Source: an uncultured Hyphomicrobiales bacterium
GTDB lineage: Bacteria > Pseudomonadota > Alphaproteobacteria > Rhizobiales > Beijerinckiaceae
DNA length: 13,433 bases
Assembly: GCA_903916165.1 (NCBI GenBank)
Contig: CAIWVR010000409.1
Location: 1 to 13,433, forward strand
Reading direction: 5' to 3'
The notes under the pieces were generated by a model. That model saw only the letters and a list, made by a program, of their open reading frames with translations. It had not been told where the DNA came from and did not search any database. The stretch's first letter is position 1. The number at the start of each line of letters is the position of its first letter. Positions 6,489 to 13,137 of this stretch are shown in pieces. A program made the position numbers and the translations under genes.

Positions 6489-8195
6489 ATGAGCGAAGCG
6501 GAACTCACGGAAATTGGCGCCGAGGCCTATCTTCGCCGGCTCGCCGAGCGAGGCGTCGAGCATGTCTTTGTCAATCCGGGGACTGATTTCGCGCCCATCG
6601 TCGAGGCGCTCTCGCGTCAGGGAGACAAGCGCTATCCACGTTTCGTTACTGTACCGCATGAAAATGCAGCCATGGCCATGGCGCATGGATATTACCGGAC
6701 CTGCGGCAAGCCTCCAGTTGTCATGGTGCATGTGACAGTTGGTACTGCCAATGCGGTTTGCGGCATTATGAATGCGTCGCGCGACAATATCCCGTTGCTG
6801 CTTGCCGCTGGCCGGACGCCGATCACGGAGGGTGGTCACATTGCCTCGCGCAACAGCCATATTCATTGGGGACAGGAAGCTTATGACCAGGGCGGGATGG
6901 TCCGCGAATTCGTGAAGTGGGATTATGAATTGCGGCACGGCCAGCCGGTCGAATCCATCGTCGATCGTGCGCTCGATGTTGCGATGAGTGAACCGCGTGG
7001 TCCAGTCTATCTGACGCTCCCGCGCGAAGTTCTGGCGGACCCGGTCATAGCGCCGCGTCGCCAGTCGGAACGCAAGCTGGGTGCAGATGCCTCGCATCCT
7101 GATCCGGCGGCCATTGCCGATCTGGCGGATCTTGTCGCCCGTGCGGATTTTCCCGTCATCGTCACGACGAGTGTGGGTCGTGACCCGCGCGCCTATGCCG
7201 CGTTGCAGGATCTCGCAGAGGCTTATGCGATTCCAGTGGTGCAGAGTTTTCCAAATGAGCTCAACCTGCCCACTGATCACCCGATGCATCTTGGCTATGA
7301 CACGGCCTCGCTCTTGCCGCGAGCTGATCTCATTATTGCTATTGAATCTTCCGTTCCGTGGATTCCGGTCGCCGTCAAACTGGCACCGGCTGTCAAGGTT
7401 GTGCATATTTCGGCCGATCCGCTCGTGCTCACGGTACCATTCCGTGATTTCGAAGCCGATCGCCTCATCGCAGGCGCGCCCTATGCCGCAATGCTTATGC
7501 TGCATGCCGCGCTTGCCACACGTGTCACGGAGCTGCGCGCATCTATTGAGCGTCGGCGCGAGGCGGTGTTCACGCGGCGCAAGGAGATCGAGGCGAAACG
7601 CACGAGCCTGCGGGAGTCTGCGCAGGGGCAGGTGCCGATCCATCCGATCTGGCTCACGGCCTGCGTCAACCAGGCTAAAGCGTCCGATGCCATTCTCGTC
7701 AATGAACTTGGCCTCAATGTCGCACACCTGACCATGCGCGATCACGGATCCTATCTCGGAGGCAATATGTCAGGTGGCCTTGGCTTTGGTCTGGGCGCAG
7801 CGCTTGGCGCGAAGCTCGCTGCGCCAGAGCGAGAAGTGATCTGCGTTGTCGGCGACGGCAGTTACATGTTCGGCAATCCGTTGCCTTATCATTACGTCAG
7901 CAGCGCCGAGACATTGCCGATCCTGACGATTGTCGCCAATAATCATGCCTGGCATGCCGTCGGCAATGCAACCCGCTCCGTCTACCCGGACGGGGACGCG
8001 TCGCGCATGAATGTCATGCCGCTGACCTCGCTCGATCCGTCACCCGCATTCGAGAAGATGATCGAGGTCTGTGGCGGCTACGGAGAACGTGTCGAGCGTC
8101 CGGAGGATTTGCCCGCGGCACTCGAGCGCGCGCTCGCGAAGGTTCGCTCCGGCACGCCCGCCATGCTCAATGTCCATACTCAAGGGCGGCATTGA
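6489..8195 (+). CDS. Thiamine-diphosphate-dependent enzyme (acetolactate synthase/decarboxylase superfamily)
   Basis: A 568-residue three-domain ThDP enzyme. ATG 6489 follows AAGGAA at eight bases; an in-frame GTG at 6456 gives a longer, less likely start. The N-terminal pyrimidine-binding domain has FVNPGTDFAPIVEAL (27-41) and the catalytic Glu58 in VPHENAAMAMAHGYYR (55-70). The middle domain covers about 200-340. The C-terminal pyrophosphate domain has the metal/ThDP motif from GDGSYMFGN (455-463) to NN (484-485). NSHIHWGQE (122-130) and GGMVREFVKWDYELR (135-149) mark a widespread but poorly characterised subgroup annotated simply as thiamine-pyrophosphate-requiring. It lacks features needed to name acetolactate synthase, oxalyl-CoA decarboxylase or benzoylformate decarboxylase. 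Its probable chemistry is decarboxylation of a 2-keto acid or cleavage/carboligation of a 2-hydroxyacyl compound. It is the last gene before a hairpin at 8228-8249. Confidence 0.93.
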   Translation: MSEAELTEIGAEAYLRRLAERGVEHVFVNPGTDFAPIVEALSRQGDKRYPRFVTVPHENAAMAMAHGYYRTCGKPPVVMVHVTVGTANAVCGIMNASRDNIPLLLAAGRTPITEGGHIASRNSHIHWGQEAYDQGGMVREFVKWDYELRHGQPVESIVDRALDVAMSEPRGPVYLTLPREVLADPVIAPRRQSERKLGADASHPDPAAIADLADLVARADFPVIVTTSVGRDPRAYAALQDLAEAYAIPVVQSFPNELNLPTDHPMHLGYDTASLLPRADLIIAIESSVPWIPVAVKLAPAVKVVHISADPLVLTVPFRDFEADRLIAGAPYAAMLMLHAALATRVTELRASIERRREAVFTRRKEIEAKRTSLRESAQGQVPIHPIWLTACVNQAKASDAILVNELGLNVAHLTMRDHGSYLGGNMSGGLGFGLGAALGAKLAAPEREVICVVGDGSYMFGNPLPYHYVSSAETLPILTIVANNHAWHAVGNATRSVYPDGDASRMNVMPLTSLDPSPAFEKMIEVCGGYGERVERPEDLPAALERALAKVRSGTPAMLNVHTQGRH

Positions 8196-8227
8196 CGGGG
8201 CGAACTTTTCGACCGTCAGGCCGGAAT

Positions 8228-8249
8228 CGTTCAGGATATCCCCTGAACG
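8228..8249 (+). terminator. Stem-loop after the ThDP gene, possible terminator
   Basis: CGTTCAGG (8228-8235), loop ATATCC, CCTGAACG (8242-8249) is a perfect 8-bp stem 32 bases past the ThDP stop. No T-run follows (GGTAGACG), so it is not a textbook intrinsic terminator. It could be an RNA end-protecting hairpin or part of a Rho-dependent end. Confidence 0.45.
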
Positions 8250-8354
8250 GGTAGACGTTCTGCCTGGGCCATCTCTGCCTTTCCAGACTTGCATTGCGGG
8301 CCGGGCGAAGCCTAGTCTCTCAAAATGCTCCAAAGAGGGCGCGCGGGAGGATAG

Positions 8355-9095
8355 ATGGCTGAGAAGGCTCTTGCCGGCACCGTGGCGCTTGTCACCGGTG
8401 CGTCACGCGGTATCGGCACCGCGATCGTGTCGCAACTCGCAGAGCGGGGGGCACATGTCTTTGCCTTGGCCCGCGATTCAGAGAAACTTGCGCAAATCCA
8501 ATCTGAACTTGGTGGATCTTGTACCTGTGTGCCCTGTGATCTGGGGTCCTCGGAGGCCTTGATTGATCTCCGGCATGAGATTTTGCGCACTTGGGGGCGC
8601 CTCGACGTGGTCGTTGGCAATGCGGCCATTATGGGACCGCGCACCGCACTCAGCGCCTTGGACGAGCAGGCTTGGTGCGATGTGGTCAATACCAATCTGA
8701 CCGCCAATTGGCGCCTGATCCGACATTTCGACAGTCTCTTGCGCGCGGCTCCGCATGGTCGTGCGCTGTTCTTGACCTCGGGCGCGGGCAGTCGTGCCCG
8801 CATGGTACCGCAACGTGGGGCCTATGCCATTTCCAAGGCGGCACTTGACGCGCTGGCGCGGACCTATGCCTCGGAAACGGAGGGGACGAACCTGCGCGTG
8901 ATGCTCTGTAATCCGGGGCCGACCCGCACGGGGCTGCGGGCGCAGGCGGCCCCTGACGAGGATCCCATGACATTGCCCACCCCCGCCCAGGTCGCCTCGA
9001 AGCTGATCGCGCTGTGTTTGCCGTCCTGGAACGAGAGCGGGCGCTTATATGATTATCCGCAGGATCGTCTGCTGGATTTTCATGGTCCCAACTAA
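8355..9095 (+). CDS. Short-chain dehydrogenase/reductase (second SDR)
   Basis: A 246-residue classical SDR of usual length, with GGGAGG four bases before ATG 8355. TGASRGIG (14-21) is the cofactor loop, and ALAR (37-40) with Arg40 suggests NADP preference. CDLG (61-64) and GNAA (88-91) follow, then Asn114, Ser142, and Tyr157/Lys161 in YAISK form the catalytic set. The C-terminal part (NPGPTRTGLRAQA, EDPMTLPTPAQVA, then YDYPQ) recalls a widely conserved alphaproteobacterial SDR of unknown substrate rather than a dedicated catabolic enzyme. It differs clearly from the BadH-like SDR in cofactor loop and tail. A 159-base gap with a hairpin separates it from the ThDP gene, so it may have its own promoter; TTGCAT (8289-8294) with TAGTCT (8313-8318) is a weak candidate. 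Substrate unknown. Confidence 0.92.
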   Translation: MAEKALAGTVALVTGASRGIGTAIVSQLAERGAHVFALARDSEKLAQIQSELGGSCTCVPCDLGSSEALIDLRHEILRTWGRLDVVVGNAAIMGPRTALSALDEQAWCDVVNTNLTANWRLIRHFDSLLRAAPHGRALFLTSGAGSRARMVPQRGAYAISKAALDALARTYASETEGTNLRVMLCNPGPTRTGLRAQAAPDEDPMTLPTPAQVASKLIALCLPSWNESGRLYDYPQDRLLDFHGPN

Positions 9096-9096
9096 T

Positions 9097-9154
9097 CTTT
9101 TGGGTGTTTGGCCCCCAAGGGGGTGGCGACGGTTATACGACAAGAAACCAAAAG
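9097..9154 (+). promoter_or_regulatory. Leader fold-back that could mask the ribosome-binding site of the second binding protein
   Basis: CTTTTGG (9097-9103) is perfectly complementary to CCAAAAG (9148-9154), and CCCCC (9112-9116) with GGGGG (9119-9123) forms an inner hairpin. The 3' arm overlaps the AAAGGGAG Shine-Dalgarno region (9151-9158) of the gene starting at 9167. Structure-dependent translation is an inference; the 7-bp outer stem is modest. Confidence 0.35.
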
Positions 9155-9166
9155 GGAGCAGGGATC

Positions 9167-10192
9167 ATGCGCCTCTTGCAAGCAAGCCTAGTCTTGGTCG
9201 TCGCGGGCCTGTGCATGGGACCCCCACATGTGTTGGCGCAGACGCCAGACGTTTTCTACCGCGGACGCACTGTCGAACTCTATGTGGGGACTGATCCCGG
9301 TGGTGGCTATGATCTCTATGGACGCCTTGTTGCCCGATATATGGGCAAGCATATTCCCGGTGGCCCAACATTCGTTGTGAAGAATATGCCCGGTGCGGGC
9401 CATTTGCGCATGGCAAACTGGGTTTATGGCGCTGCACCGCGCAATGGCACGGTGATGGCCGCAGCCCCGCAATCCGTCGCCATCGAGCAGTTGCTGGGGA
9501 CCGATGGTGTGCAATATGACGCCCGTCGGTTCAGCTGGATCGGTCGCGTCGCGCCGGTCGTGGAAGTCACCTACACATGGCATACATCGGGCACCAGGAC
9601 GCTTGCCGATGCCCGGCAGCGCGAAACTGTCATGGGTGGATCGGGGGCAGCCTCTCCCACCGTGTTTTATTTAAAAGCGTTGAACCAGCTCGCTGGAACA
9701 AAATTCAGGATTATTCCCGCCTATCCCAGCAATGCGGAAACGAATCTCGCAATGCAGCGCGGGGAGGTCGAGGGGGGCAGCAAGGCATGGGCCTCCATGA
9801 AGGTCGACAATGCAGATTGGTTGCAAGAGAAAAAAGTTAATATACTCGTCCAATATGCCACGTCGCGCGATCGCGACATGCCCGATATACCTCTTATGAT
9901 GGAGCTTGGTCGGAGCGAAAACGAACGTCGCGCCCTGAAACTCTTTGCGTTGGGCAATGCCATGGGCCGTTCTATTATGGCCACACCGGACATTCCCCAG
10001 GAGAGATTAGTTGCCCTCCAGAAAGCTTTTCTGGATACGATGGGTGATTCCGAGCTTCTGGCATTCACGCGCGAGAAGAAAATTGATATTGGTCCGACAC
10101 TCAATGGTGAGGCACTCAAGGACCTCGTGGAGGAAACGCTGGCCATGCCACCCGAGGTCGTGGCTCTTGCGAAGGCGGCGCGAGGCGAGTGA
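9167..10192 (+). CDS. Tripartite tricarboxylate transporter-type substrate-binding protein (second, divergent subfamily)
   Basis: A 341-residue secreted binding protein. ATG 9167 has AGGGAG eight bases upstream. Residues 1-24 form a signal peptide (MRLLQASLVLVVAG core, cleavage after HVLA). Cys16 lacks a proper lipobox, so it is not an obvious lipoprotein. The mature chain opens DVFYRGRTVELYVGTDPGGG (28-47), then YDLYGRLVARYMGKHIPG and VVKNMPGAGHLRMANW. This is the pattern of the TctC-related subfamily with FYxGKTVxLxVG and NMPGAGSLxAANxLY, which is distinct from the Bug-type protein at the left end. The C-terminal part has DIPQERLVALQKAF typical of the family. No permease genes accompany it. 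Position after catabolic genes suggests it scavenges the pathway substrate or a related acid, but the ligand is unknown. Confidence 0.92.
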   Translation: MRLLQASLVLVVAGLCMGPPHVLAQTPDVFYRGRTVELYVGTDPGGGYDLYGRLVARYMGKHIPGGPTFVVKNMPGAGHLRMANWVYGAAPRNGTVMAAAPQSVAIEQLLGTDGVQYDARRFSWIGRVAPVVEVTYTWHTSGTRTLADARQRETVMGGSGAASPTVFYLKALNQLAGTKFRIIPAYPSNAETNLAMQRGEVEGGSKAWASMKVDNADWLQEKKVNILVQYATSRDRDMPDIPLMMELGRSENERRALKLFALGNAMGRSIMATPDIPQERLVALQKAFLDTMGDSELLAFTREKKIDIGPTLNGEALKDLVEETLAMPPEVVALAKAARGE

Positions 10193-10295
10193 TCTACGGC
10201 CGGGTCGAACCCGAATGTGCGGCTGTTCAAGAGGCTGGCAGCAGCCAAAATAAGACTTATGTCTCGGGGCGTTCGGGGACGGCAGCCTCCTCCGA

Positions 10296-10318
10296 TATTG
10301 AAATAACCAATACTATTG
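10296..10318. promoter_or_regulatory. TATTG/CAATA inverted half-sites, candidate operator
   Basis: TATTG (10296-10300), seven bases, CAATA (10308-10312), one base, TATTG (10314-10318): two overlapping perfect inverted repeats sharing the middle half-site. They lie in the 230-base gap upstream of the haem c/propeller gene, 23 bases before a TTGACT -35 candidate. An activator site of the LysR type is conceivable. No matching set was seen in the other gaps. Confidence 0.35.
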
Positions 10319-10340
10319 TCAGCTTGGGCTACCGGGGCGC

Positions 10341-10369
10341 TTGACTTAGTCCGTGACCAAGTAAAAACT
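10341..10369 (+). promoter_or_regulatory. Possible promoter of the haem c/propeller gene
   Basis: TTGACT (10341-10346) is a good -35 box. A 17-base spacer leads to AAAACT (10364-10369), or a 15-base spacer to TAAAAA; both -10 matches are weak. It is 54 bases upstream of the start at 10423, and a weak -10 next to upstream inverted repeats would fit an activated promoter. Confidence 0.35.
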
Positions 10370-10382
10370 TTCATGTTTGAAC

Positions 10383-10402
10383 CAGCTGCTCGAAGACAGC
10401 TG
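10383..10402. repeat. CAGCTG pair in the leader of the haem c/propeller gene
   Basis: CAGCTG at 10383-10388 and again at 10397-10402, eight bases apart. Each copy is itself palindromic, so the pair can also form a stem with loop CTCGAAGA. It ends four bases before the AGGGGAGG ribosome-binding site. It may be an mRNA hairpin or a protein site; chance is not excluded for 6-mers. Confidence 0.3.
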
Positions 10403-10422
10403 ACAAGGGGAGGGTATAGTCC

Positions 10423-12090
10423 ATGCAGATGACATGTCTCCGGCGTGCTTTCAGTGATGTGGCAATTGCCGCATGTACAGTTGGCTTCATATTGATATCG
10501 TTGCAATCCAGTCATGCAGCGGAGTTGCATGGGGTGGTCTCGTCCTCCGAGGAGGGCATGATGGAGGGCGTCCTCGTCACGGCGCGGCGCGAAGGGTCGA
10601 CCATCTCGCATACGGTTTCTACCCGTGCAGATGGTACCTTTTCGTTTTCCGGAGACATCCTTTCTGCCGGCAAACATGTCTTGTCCGTCCGCGCGATTGG
10701 CTATGAAATCGACGGGGCAGTGCCGAGCGTGACCATCAGCAATGAGGCGGCGAGGTCTTTCCTCAAGCTTCGTAAAGTCGCCGATATTGTTCCGCAGGTC
10801 ACGAATGCCGAGTGGATCGCCAGCATGCCGGGCGGCATTAATGACAAAAAGCAACTGCTCGGCTGTACGAATTGTCATACCCTTGAGCGGGTTGCCGAGA
10901 CTAAATATAATGCTACAGAATTTCTCGACGTCATGGGCCGTATGGCTCAATATTCGAACAATTCCTTTCCTCTGCATCCGCAAATCCGCGTCGCCGAAAC
11001 AAATGCTGGCGCGCGCTTTGGTGCGGAGACGCTCAAATTTGCAACTTTCCTCTCCACTCTCAATTTGAGCTCCGGGAAGCGTAGTTACGACTTCAAACTG
11101 TTGCCGCGCATCAAGGGGCAGGGCACGAAATTCCTCATCACCGAATTCGATCTGCCCAAGGAAACAATGGAAGCCCATGACGTCGTTGTGGATCGCGACG
11201 GCATGGTCTTTTTCTCCGATTTTGGGGCCAACCAGATCGGACAGCTTGACCCGAAGACAGGAAAGGTGACCGAGCATCCCTACCCTGTCTTGCGCGCCGG
11301 CTATCCGATGGGGGGGCTTGATCTCGAGCAAGACGAGAGCGGGAATTTCTGGCTCGCCATGATGTATCAGGGTGGCATCTTGCGTTTTGACCGGAAGACC
11401 AATGAAATGCGCACCTATCCGGTGCCCAAGGAATTGCTGAATGAGGCCACGCAGCAGGCGCTGATTGCGCCTCATCATCAGGAAGTCGACGGGAAGGTTT
11501 GGGTCACAAATGTTGGCCTGAACAAAATTCATCGCGTTGACGTCAAGACCGGCGCCTATGAGACCATCGATCCTTTCAAGGACATGCCGAAAAACGAACG
11601 TCATTCAGCATATGGCATGAATGCCGACAAGGACAATAATCTCTGGTTCAATGATTTTTCGGCCGAGGGAATTGTCCGGATCGACGCGAAGACACTTGAA
11701 GTGACGATGTTCAAGACAGGCACGGCCCGTTCGCGTCCACGCCGCGGGCATATGGATGCAGAAGGGCGCCTGGCCTTCGCCGAATTTTATGGTGACCGCG
11801 CAGGTGTGCTCGACACCCGCACCGGGAAGATGACAGAATATTCCGTGCCAACCCCGCACACCGCACCTTATGACGCGGCGCTCGATAAATACGGATATTT
11901 ATGGACCGCAGGCATGGAGTCAGACCGCGTCACGCGGATTGACACGGCGACCGGCGAGACGGTCGAATATCAATTGCCCCGGCAAACGAATATTCGGCGG
12001 ATATTCGTCGATGATTCGTCGAAGCCATCGACGATCTGGATAGGCAATAATGAAGGTGCCTCTATCATACGGCTACAACCGCAACCGTGA
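10423..12090 (+). CDS. Secreted fusion: carboxypeptidase-regulatory-like domain, one haem c site, Vgb-like beta-propeller
   Basis: A 555-residue exported protein. ATG 10423 lies behind a strong AGGGGAGGG site. Residues 1-32 are a signal peptide (hydrophobic VAIAACTVGFILISL, then SSHAAE). About 34-115 is a carboxypeptidase-regulatory-like beta domain (ELHGVVSSSEEGMMEGVLVT, then TRADGTFSFSG and KHVLSVRAIGYE). Residues 125-215 form a small helical cytochrome c-like region with one CTNCH motif (Cys148, Cys151, His152); Met171 or Met174 could be the second axial ligand. From about 250 to 552 are seven beta-propeller repeats of the streptogramin-lyase (Vgb) kind, each with a D-x-x-G-x-x-W/F strand followed by an I-x-R/Q-x-D-x-K/T-T-G turn. 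Vgb lyases themselves have no haem. A periplasmic redox or oxidative-cleavage enzyme taking electrons to its haem is plausible, but the function is unknown. It has its own 230-base upstream region and is followed by a hairpin. Confidence 0.93.
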   Translation: MQMTCLRRAFSDVAIAACTVGFILISLQSSHAAELHGVVSSSEEGMMEGVLVTARREGSTISHTVSTRADGTFSFSGDILSAGKHVLSVRAIGYEIDGAVPSVTISNEAARSFLKLRKVADIVPQVTNAEWIASMPGGINDKKQLLGCTNCHTLERVAETKYNATEFLDVMGRMAQYSNNSFPLHPQIRVAETNAGARFGAETLKFATFLSTLNLSSGKRSYDFKLLPRIKGQGTKFLITEFDLPKETMEAHDVVVDRDGMVFFSDFGANQIGQLDPKTGKVTEHPYPVLRAGYPMGGLDLEQDESGNFWLAMMYQGGILRFDRKTNEMRTYPVPKELLNEATQQALIAPHHQEVDGKVWVTNVGLNKIHRVDVKTGAYETIDPFKDMPKNERHSAYGMNADKDNNLWFNDFSAEGIVRIDAKTLEVTMFKTGTARSRPRRGHMDAEGRLAFAEFYGDRAGVLDTRTGKMTEYSVPTPHTAPYDAALDKYGYLWTAGMESDRVTRIDTATGETVEYQLPRQTNIRRIFVDDSSKPSTIWIGNNEGASIIRLQPQP

Positions 12091-12174
12091 CCTAAACAGA
12101 GCCATCCATGATCCGTCTGACATGCAAAAGCCATCAAACGTCTTGCGTGTTGGTCTCCAGAGTTCGTATGAGCA

Positions 12175-12200
12175 GTCGCACCCTTTATCGAGGGTGCGAC
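12175..12200 (+). terminator. Strong stem-loop downstream of the haem c/propeller gene, probable terminator
   Basis: GTCGCACCCT (12175-12184), loop TTATCG, AGGGTGCGAC (12191-12200) is a perfect 10-bp GC-rich stem 84 bases past the stop at 12090. No T-run follows on either strand, so it resembles a Rho-assisted or RNA-stabilising hairpin more than a textbook terminator. Confidence 0.55.
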
Positions 12201-12408
12201 CGCTGTATCCGTTGGGTTTAGAGCGTCAGCCTTGCAACGGTGGGTTGTCTTGCGCATCGCCGCAGCCCAAATCGAGCGTTTTGGCAGCCGTGGTCTTGCT
12301 GCTCTGCAAAGGGTCGGTGCTGCCGATGCGCGGGATGGACAAACCGGGCGATTCACTGCACTGGCTTGATGGTGTATCTGCAATCCGCCGCCTTGAAAGG
12401 CCAGCGCA
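12201..12408. other. Intergenic stretch with no supported gene
   Basis: Together with 12091-12174 this is a 318-base gene-free gap interrupted only by the hairpin. A 28-codon plus-strand reading frame (ATG 12326 to TGA 12412) overlaps the next start by four bases but has no Shine-Dalgarno. On the minus strand a short frame reads KTLDLGCGDAQDNPP before a stop near 12226; this looks like a methyltransferase motif I, but no enzyme follows. I could not support either as a gene. Confidence 0.5.
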
Positions 12409-12609
12409 TTGATCAAATTTCTGCTCTTCTGCGCGGCAGCCATTCCGGTTCTGGCTTTTTTGCGCGCGACTTTGTTCAGGCGCTCGCGTGCGCTGCGGCA
12501 GGCTGGCGCGGATTTCAACCGGCAGATTGGCTATCTGGCGCTTGGGATGATCGGCGTCGCGGGCGTCGCGCTGCTGTTCTACATGTATCAACTGGTCGTC
12601 GGGCGCTGA
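12409..12609 (+). CDS. Small hypothetical membrane protein (66 aa)
   Basis: The start is TTG 12409, backed by GAAAGG with an eight-base spacing; no ATG start gives a comparable protein. The predicted chain has an N-terminal hydrophobic segment (IKFLLFCAAAIPVLAFLRA), then a basic, hydrophilic middle (LFRRSRALRQAGADFNRQ), then a second hydrophobic segment (IGYLALGMIGVAGVALLFYM) and a short polar tail. This is a two-span hairpin with the arginine-rich loop probably facing the cytoplasm. Third codon positions are strongly GC-rich, as in the larger genes. I do not recognise the family and give no function. It converges on the next small gene with a single base between their stops. Confidence 0.65.
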   Translation: MIKFLLFCAAAIPVLAFLRATLFRRSRALRQAGADFNRQIGYLALGMIGVAGVALLFYMYQLVVGR

Positions 12610-12610
12610 A

Positions 12611-12790
12611 TCAAGCCGAAGCGCGATGCCCGAGATGGTGTTCCGAGGCGGCGAGGAAGTCAGCGAAGCGATCCCACAGGGCCGCAAGATCGTCCTGCCC
12701 CATTTTTTGGAGGGCGCAGGACAGGGCCCGTGCTTCATCGGATGTGGTGACGAGGCTGTCAGCAAGAGCAGTGATCGAGTTCGTATCCAA
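12611..12790 (-). CDS. Small hypothetical soluble helical protein (59 aa)
   Basis: The proposed start is TTG 12790, with GGAG eight bases before it on the minus strand; the stop is TGA at 12611-12613. The frame is closed upstream by a TAA about 54 bases before this start, and no ATG or GTG start gives the full helical chain. The protein begins MDTNSITALADSLVTTSDEA and continues with ALQKMGQDDLAALWDRFADF and LAASEHHLGHRASA. It is mostly amphipathic helix with acidic patches, and it has no membrane segment. Codon third positions are GC-rich. It is shorter than typical ORF-calling limits and easily missed. I do not recognise a family. Both small genes at this convergent pair use TTG, which lowers certainty, although each has a Shine-Dalgarno at sensible spacing. 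Confidence 0.5.
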   Translation of the reverse strand: MDTNSITALADSLVTTSDEARALSCALQKMGQDDLAALWDRFADFLAASEHHLGHRASA

Positions 12791-13137
12791 GGATTGGCTC
12801 CATGCAGGAGAGGCACCATGGTACAGCTTACGTTAGGTTTTTTACTAAAATCAAAACAAGGATGTGCTGCATTGCAGCGTGACTCCGGTTTGCGGCCCGG
12901 GGCAATCCAGAAATTGGCAAGGATATTCTTGCCGACGACGCGCTTGACGTCACCGTCCTCCATTCGCCCTTGCGCGACGCCTTGATCCAGGTCGACAGTG
13001 TGGGCATGGCGGCTGTCGGAAATTGACGGAAGGGCTGTCATGAAACCGTGTCATCCTGCGCTGGACCGGGCTTTTGACCAGCCCTAGCATGGCCATGACC
13101 GGCGACGCCGCCGGCCCGAATTGAGGATGGCGCGATC
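12791..13137. other. Gene-poor stretch with an unexplained coding-like segment
   Basis: This 347-base region has no gene I can support. A minus-strand frame from ATG 13041 reads MTALPSISDSRHAHTVDLDQ, later RMEDGDVKRVVGKNILANFW, with GC-rich third positions that fade after about 12,900, where the DNA becomes AT-rich (a TTTTTT run near 12838-12843). It has no good Shine-Dalgarno and continues as low-quality sequence over the 59-aa gene. It may be a gene remnant. Weak dyads occur at 13068-13084 (GGGCT/AGCCC) and 13099-13114. Confidence 0.4.
13099..13114 (+). promoter_or_regulatory. Leader hairpin before the glutamate synthase-like gene
   Basis: CCGGCG (13099-13104), loop ACGC, CGCCGG (13109-13114): a compact GC stem nine bases before the GAGGATGG ribosome-binding site of the gene at 13138. 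No T-run follows. It could affect mRNA stability or translation; no function can be assigned. Confidence 0.3.

Noticed and set aside
5396..7745. Two long minus-strand open frames (332 and 449 codons) opposite the Pht5-like and ThDP genes
   Set aside because: The plus-strand proteins have full family motifs; the antisense products do not resemble any protein and follow third-position GC bias.
10233..10246. GGCTG-GCAG-CAGCC hairpin after the second binding-protein gene as an intrinsic terminator
   Set aside because: The stem is only 5 bp and is followed by AAAATAAG rather than a T-run; a similar 5-bp dyad at 10201-10213 is equally weak.
9721..11604. 627-codon open frame on the minus strand opposite the second binding protein and the haem c/propeller gene
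   Set aside because: Its translation has no recognisable domain, is rich in Arg/His/Cys, and spans two clear plus-strand genes and their gap. It is best explained as a shadow of GC-rich codon use.
12226..12290. LDLGCGD motif on the minus strand resembling a methyltransferase motif I
   Set aside because: A stop follows within ten residues, no SAM-binding continuation is visible in any frame, and the surrounding translation is low quality. Probably coincidence.
12326..12412. 28-codon ORF overlapping the TTG start of the small membrane protein by four bases
   Set aside because: It has no Shine-Dalgarno and no recognisable content; the overlap alone is weak support.
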